Program-made: the position numbers and the translations under genes
Shown: piece after piece, positions 60,154 through 64,000 of the stretch
Layout: every line of letters starts with the position of its first letter
Position numbering within the stretch: the first letter of the stretch is position 1
Assembly (NCBI GenBank): GCA_043497085.1
Contig: JBIEKI010000005.1
DNA length: 64,000 nucleotides
Reading direction: 5' to 3' (one strand)
Source: Thalassobacillus sp043497085
GTDB taxonomy: Bacteria; Bacillota; Bacilli; Bacillales; Halobacillaceae
Notes under the pieces: model-generated
The model's input: the letters and a program-made list of their open reading frames with translations, nothing else
What the model was told of the DNA's origin: nothing
The model's database searches: none

Positions 60154-60517
60154 TCCTTTCTATGTAGTTTTAAGAAGCTCTGACACTAACATGTTCTAAT
60201 TATTGATACTGGGCTAATGAGAGAATGTGAATTCAAGATGGAGGTTTAAAGAGGGTAATCAATAAAAAGGATACTACAGAATAATTGGAAAACTAAGATA
60301 AATTGATACCTAGTATAGTCAACGCATCTTCCTTTTTTAACCATACCGATATTTTATAATGATTGTAAGGTCTACTTTTAATTTTATCATTAACAAAGTT
60401 TTTGTAGGTAATTTTCTATTTTTATAACCTACGTATCAGCTAGTAATAGCTGCAATCGAGTTCGAGATATATCTTGGGGAGTCTTTTACTTTAGCACCCG
60501 TTTGTATTATAAGGATT
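60154..60517. other. Intergenic region
   Basis: No gene, terminator or repeat stands out in these 364 bases. They should contain the promoter of the DUF1538-PII operon. Confidence 0.3.
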
Positions 60518-61298
60518 TTATTTAGTTTTTTTACCGATATAAATTATATGCTCTGCCATACTGAGTAAATCTTCTCGTTCACACACCTGCTCAGCTAAAT
60601 CCAGCCAAGCATTTATAACTTTAGGGCGTTGTCTTAGAAGTTCAGGCTCACGTAGATACAAAAAACTTTCGCAATTAAGCAAGTGAAGTTTTTCTAGGTT
60701 AAATTGACTGAATAAAGGAAGTACATTTTTTGGTGATATAAAAAAGTTATCCGAAAACCCTTGTCCCGCAAAGTTTTCATCTTCCACCAAACTATTTAGC
60801 TGAGATTTCCGTTCTTCATCTAATATTAATTCGGGATTTCGTATGAGATAATCCCATACGAAAGAATAGGAAGAAACAAATGCCACAAATATAGTTCCAT
60901 TTGGTTTTAGTTTTATTTCGGTCATCCTCACTTTTGAGATGATACATCGGTCCCATACAAAGAATGTGGTCAAATCTACTGTTGCCTAAAGATGATAAGT
61001 CACGTGCGTCTAAACACAAACCTTTCAATGAAAGACCGAGCTCCTTTGCTTTATTCAATGCATAATCAATATTATTTTGGGATAGATCTGCTAAAGTCAC
61101 ATCATATCCACGTTCAGCAAGATAAAGTGAATATTTACCTGGTCCACCGCCAAGGTCCAACACTTTATCATTTGGTTTAATATAACGGTTCATAAAGCGT
61201 TTACTAAGTTCATACTCCACTTTATGACGTTCAAGGCGCTCCCACTCATAATTTACTGTTTCGTCGTAAAATTTTCTCACAATTTCTAAGTCATCCAT
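60518..61298 (-). pseudogene. SAM-dependent methyltransferase, frameshifted
   Basis: From the ATG at 61298 (site GGGGGA) the N-terminal part encodes KVLDLGGGPGKYSLYLAERG, motif I of class I methyltransferases, and continues to CMGPMYHLKSEDDR. The remainder is in a different frame: LKPNGTIFVAFVSSYSFVWD to the end KTK at 60518. In related proteins about 10 residues (an amphipathic helix like ECLRLLK) join these two parts. Here they are lost and the frame is shifted around 60900-60925. The gene is thus broken; the original substrate is unknown. Confidence 0.75.
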
Positions 61299-61422
61299 AT
61301 ATATCCCCCTGTATTTTATATTTCCACAATCCTGCTCCGTTAGCACGATAAGCGATAAAAACTGTTCAGCTATCGCCCCCGTTTGTTGAATACTTGATTT
61401 CGAGATACTTTACCCAGCGAGT

Positions 61423-62448
61423 TTATTTTAAAAGTACTTCCTCAATTTTTTTCGTAATATCGAAAGGACCAGATTCGATATTGGAAGGTATAACCATCTT
61501 CAAATTAGATTCAGGGTAAATAGAAGATCTAAAGCTGACACCTGGATCATACCCCATCACATGATATTTATATATTTGCTGCATCCTTTTGTTCATCCAT
61601 ACACCGTAACCATAATGGATTTCTCCATTTACATGAACATGCGGTTTAAGCATTTTCATTGTCGTCTCTTCATTCAAAAGTTTAAAGTTAAATAACGATT
61701 CCCACAATTTAATCATATCGGCTGCTGTAGTAAATGCACCACCATCAGACCCACCTTTTTTAGGAATAGAATAAATATTTGTTCTCCAGGTATTATCTTT
61801 ATTGTTATCAATGTATCCTTTTGCTGTGTTCTCGGGTAGTTGGTCCAAAGAGAAATACCCTGAATCTAACATATTGCACTTAAAAAAGACTTCTTTTTCT
61901 ATGTATTCTGTAAAAGGCATTCCTGTTTGTTCTTCCAAAATCAGACCTAAGAGAATATATCCTGCATTATTATAATGGAAGCTATCCCCTGGCTTGAAGT
62001 TCATTGGTTCAGCTTGAAATAGAGGTAAAAAATCTTTAAGAGTATTGATTTGATAAACAGGATAGTCCTTCCACAAATCTTCATAATCACTCATCTTTTC
62101 TTCATCAAAGTAATCAGGTATGCCAGATGTATGTGTTAAAAGATGATGGATCGTAATCTCTTTATCGAAGTTTTGAAATTCTAGATCTAAGCAGTCAACT
62201 AAACGAGTCTCGAAATTTATTAAACCTCTTTCGACTAACTGTGAAATCCCGATAGCCGTAAATAACTTACATCCAGACGCTATCCCAAAACGGGTGTCCA
62301 TATTGTTCAGCCTTTTTTCAGACCTGTCCGCATAGCCAAAGGACAAATTCGTTACATCCCCGTTATGTTTCACATGTACCACACCTGAAAAATCAATCTT
62401 ATCGCCTATGTTAGTGATTATATTGTTTAATTCACTGTTCCCCATCAT
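61423..62448 (-). CDS. Serine hydrolase (class C beta-lactamase/esterase family)
   Basis: The 341 residues from MMGNSELNN show the SxxK catalytic motif at 58-61 (SGCK in RFGIASGCKLFTAIG), a Tyr motif in FHYNNAGYILLGLILEEQTG, and a third motif HVMGYDPGVS in place of KTG. There is no signal peptide. These enzymes are peptidases or esterases more often than true beta-lactamases. The start at 62448 is fixed by GGAGGGG. It is upstream of the broken methyltransferase on the same strand but apparently independent. Confidence 0.85.
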   Translation of the reverse strand: MMGNSELNNIITNIGDKIDFSGVVHVKHNGDVTNLSFGYADRSEKRLNNMDTRFGIASGCKLFTAIGISQLVERGLINFETRLVDCLDLEFQNFDKEITIHHLLTHTSGIPDYFDEEKMSDYEDLWKDYPVYQINTLKDFLPLFQAEPMNFKPGDSFHYNNAGYILLGLILEEQTGMPFTEYIEKEVFFKCNMLDSGYFSLDQLPENTAKGYIDNNKDNTWRTNIYSIPKKGGSDGGAFTTAADMIKLWESLFNFKLLNEETTMKMLKPHVHVNGEIHYGYGVWMNKRMQQIYKYHVMGYDPGVSFRSSIYPESNLKMVIPSNIESGPFDITKKIEEVLLK

Positions 62449-62556
62449 TTTTCCCCTCCGCATTGTTTCGCAATTTCAACTATTAAGTTAATTACAGTTT
62501 ACGCTTCTTAGAGCTTCGGTTAAATACTCAAAATGATTATGAAAAAAACTCACCAT

Positions 62557-62590
62557 AGAAAAGGGCTACCTTTAACAATGTAGCCCTCTA
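62557..62590 (-). terminator. Terminator after CD3324-like gene
   Basis: AGGGCTAC pairs with GTAGCCCT, followed on the minus strand by TTTTC, about 15 bases past the stop codon. Confidence 0.8.
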
Positions 62591-62602
62591 TTTCAACCTC
62601 AT

Positions 62603-62869
62603 TTAATTTCTTTGGTAAACAATATTCTTGATTGTTTCGGCAGAAAGAAAATATTCCTCAGATATCTCATCAATATTTATACCCAATTTGAATTTTTCTT
62701 TAATAATGCGATTCCTTTGATCTAACCTTCTTCTACTACCAGAATGTGTCCCCCACTTCTGATAGTCACTTTTATCCTTAGGTATATAAATCGTCTTACC
62801 TTGAACGTATTTTTGTAACTCTTCCAATAGTTCTGGAGGTAGTATACTTTCAGCTTTAACATAACTCAT
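62603..62869 (-). CDS. CD3324/Mor-like family protein
   Basis: The 88 residues match the small CD3324 family (Mor transcription-activator-like): YVKAESILPPELLEELQKYVQG, then TIYIPKDKSDYQKWGTHSGS and a C-terminal helix-turn-helix (INIDEISEEYFLSAETIKNIV). The fold predicts a small DNA-binding regulator. Related genes often sit beside stress- or antibiotic-responsive genes. Here the neighbour is a serine hydrolase in the same direction, separated by a terminator. AAGGGG precedes the ATG by about eight bases. Confidence 0.82.
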   Translation of the reverse strand: MSYVKAESILPPELLEELQKYVQGKTIYIPKDKSDYQKWGTHSGSRRRLDQRNRIIKEKFKLGINIDEISEEYFLSAETIKNIVYQRN

Positions 62870-63434
62870 TTCTTTTGCCCCTTATAAGATATTTAAATTA
62901 GATATCACAAGGTGCAAAGCCTAAAAAGGTAGAAATGGTTACTAATAGCGAGCGACTTCTTATATCCTCACGCAAAGTATCGCTATACCTTATTAGACTT
63001 TGCATGAGGCATTAGCGATTTAGCAAATGAAATAACTTGTCTAATTTCAATCCCTCCCAACATTTTCAATTCAAACATATCAAATGAACAGTTCCTTTTC
63101 CATTTGTTCACTGGAAATGTATGCTATCAGTAAAAGAAAAAACGACCTCCGTATTTAACTAAAGCCCCCTCGTATAATACTTATAAGAGCTCTTCCTAGA
63201 GGAATTTCCAGTTGGATCCGGATCCCAGAAAGCCTCTTTGTATGTTTGATCCATGGAAGTATATCGGGACCCTGAGTTGGCATTCGCTTCCTCATTCACA
63301 TCCGATATGATTTTGGCTGTTTGCCCTCGTGAATGAGGAAGCGAAGCCTCTCTACTTTAATGAATCTTAATGCGTCTCTTGGAGGAAGTGGCCTTCCTCC
63401 AGCTTATTAATCATGCCTAAAACTTCATATAGGG
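62870..63434. other. Gap with inverted repeats left of the IS110 element
   Basis: Contains a perfect 17-bp inverted repeat (TTCGCTTCCTCATTCAC at 63283-63299 and its complement at 63329-63345) and GGAGGAAG/CTTCCTCC near 63380-63400. No gene was found. Confidence 0.5.
63283..63345. repeat. 17-bp inverted repeat with 29-base loop
   Basis: TTCGCTTCCTCATTCAC pairs perfectly with GTGAATGAGGAAGCGAA. Origin unclear: it could be a terminator, a remnant of an older insertion or part of the element at the window edge. Confidence 0.65.
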
Positions 63435-63486
63435 AAATGTCGGAGGATGGGTGATGATCCATGGGTTACCTCCGGCATTTATTTTT
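63435..63486 (+). terminator. Hairpin near the left side of the IS110 element
   Basis: AAATGTCGGAGG pairs with CCTCCGGCATTT and is followed by ATTTTTCC. It looks like an intrinsic terminator on the plus strand, just upstream of the recombinase non-coding leader. Confidence 0.6.
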
Positions 63487-63489
63487 CCT

Positions 63490-63765
63490 AGCTTTTCAGA
63501 CCTGCCTGCCGGACAATTAAGGGGACAAGTTTTTTTCAGGAGATAGCTAAGCTCCCTTGCGGCCATTACGGACTGCTTAAAAAGCCTGCTACCCATCGTT
63601 CATCACGAAAGGTCTAACCACTAGTTGCGCCGTATCGAAGAAGGAATGTAGCGATGAATGGACTTCTTCAATAGCGAGTGCTGATGACGAGGAAGACGTC
63701 GATGATTCCGGTGGGCACCCAGGTCTGAAAGAACCTTGATTATTGATAATGAGGAGGTGATTGGT
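63490..63765 (+). ncRNA. Presumed IS110 non-coding (bridge RNA-type) region
   Basis: The 270-odd bases before the recombinase start contain no coding frame of its own and fold into several hairpins, e.g. GAAGAAG/CTTCTTC around 63635-63670. In IS110-family elements the non-coding end upstream of the recombinase is known to encode a bridge RNA with target- and donor-binding loops (IS621). The exact RNA ends and loops cannot be read here without comparing copies. Confidence 0.45.
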
Positions 63766-64000
63766 ATGTCTCAATTGCTTGTCGGTATAGACGTAAGCTT
63801 AAAATCTCATCATGTCCATTTCATGAAAGAGGATGGAGCTTCGCTCCAAGAATTCTCGATTCCCAATAATCAAGAAGGGGCGAGACTCTTGCTTCAGAAA
63901 GTCATGACCTATCGAGAAAAGGCAAAGGTGAAGGATGTGAAGGTTGGGCTCGAAGCCACATCCAATTACGGTTGGCATCTCGCCCATTTCCTTCATGACC
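63766..64000 (+). mobile_element. IS110-family recombinase, 5' part (cut by window edge)
   Basis: The first 78 residues start MSQLLVGIDVSLKSHHVHF and include GLEATSNYGWHLAHF. Asp9 and Glu63 match the first two acidic residues of the DEDD RuvC-like domain of IS110 transposases. GGAGG precedes the ATG by about eight bases. The gene continues beyond the window, so completeness cannot be judged. Confidence 0.88.

Noticed and set aside
59459..60199. 246-codon plus-strand frame opposite DUF1538
   Set aside because: A long mirror frame over a two-domain membrane protein, composed of I, T, S and P without any motif or ribosome binding site.
63589..63774. 61-codon minus-strand frame in the IS110 leader
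   Set aside because: Serine-rich mirror of the non-coding region with no start signal; more likely part of the bridge RNA region.

Overview
The window is a 64-kb chromosomal segment of a member of the Bacillaceae (Bacillota). The evidence is the B. subtilis-like purine operon, the yeaC-yeaD-yebA-guaA-pbuG-yebE-yebG synteny, strong AGGAGG-type ribosome binding sites and PurR/PerR/sigma-B-like control sites. Moderate GC, a BCCT transporter, small intergenic palindromic repeats and a K+/H+ antiporter fit a halotolerant genus such as Virgibacillus, Halobacillus or Oceanobacillus. The genus is inference; the family is well supported.

Region 1 (1-25 kb) is core metabolism, almost all on the minus strand. 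The 12-gene operon purEKBCSQLFMNHD makes IMP from PRPP and also carries the adenylosuccinate lyase. It starts with a PurR operator, a TTGACA promoter and a guanine riboswitch with terminator. yerA (adenine deaminase family) lies beyond its end. Upstream are yebE/yebG, a small heat-shock protein, the purine permease pbuG (PurR operator plus second guanine riboswitch), guaA (third guanine riboswitch, no PurR box seen) and the yeaC-yeaD-yebA trio (MoxR ATPase, DUF58, transglutaminase-like membrane protein). Synthesis, uptake and the IMP-to-GMP branch thus share one guanine-sensing control over about 5 kb.

Region 2 (25-40 kb) is accessory. It holds a MarR/MFS pair, a PAS-STAS stressosome-type protein, a DUF2187 protein, a YunD-type 5'-nucleotidase, a divergent BCCT transporter, a zincin-like protein with HEIGY in place of HEIGH, a toast-rack-type lipoprotein-like or secreted protein, a Rok-like coiled-coil protein, an FG-GAP protein divergent from a small partner, a DUF1456 protein, RlmD and a DUF4397 protein. 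Two inverted copies of a 120-bp palindromic repeat sit at 30.9-31.3 kb.

Region 3 (40-53 kb) holds katG with a PerR-like box, an RQC-domain/zinc-ribbon protein with a small partner, stand-alone proB behind a structured leader with a terminator, topB, a pyridoxamine-oxidase-fold stress protein with a sigma-B-like promoter, a dihydrouridine synthase, a BenE transporter, an SDR enzyme and DegV. A hairpin repeat containing GTGCCTGMCCCC recurs three times.

Region 4 (53-64 kb) is AT-rich and looks like an accessory, partly decaying zone. It holds a broken gene near 55 kb, a CPA1-type K+/H+ antiporter, small membrane or secreted proteins, a tandem PII-like protein coupled to a DUF1538 membrane protein, a methyltransferase pseudogene, a class-C-type serine hydrolase, a CD3324/Mor-like regulator and, at the right edge, the start of an IS110-family recombinase with its upstream non-coding region. 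No rRNA, tRNA or CRISPR array was seen.
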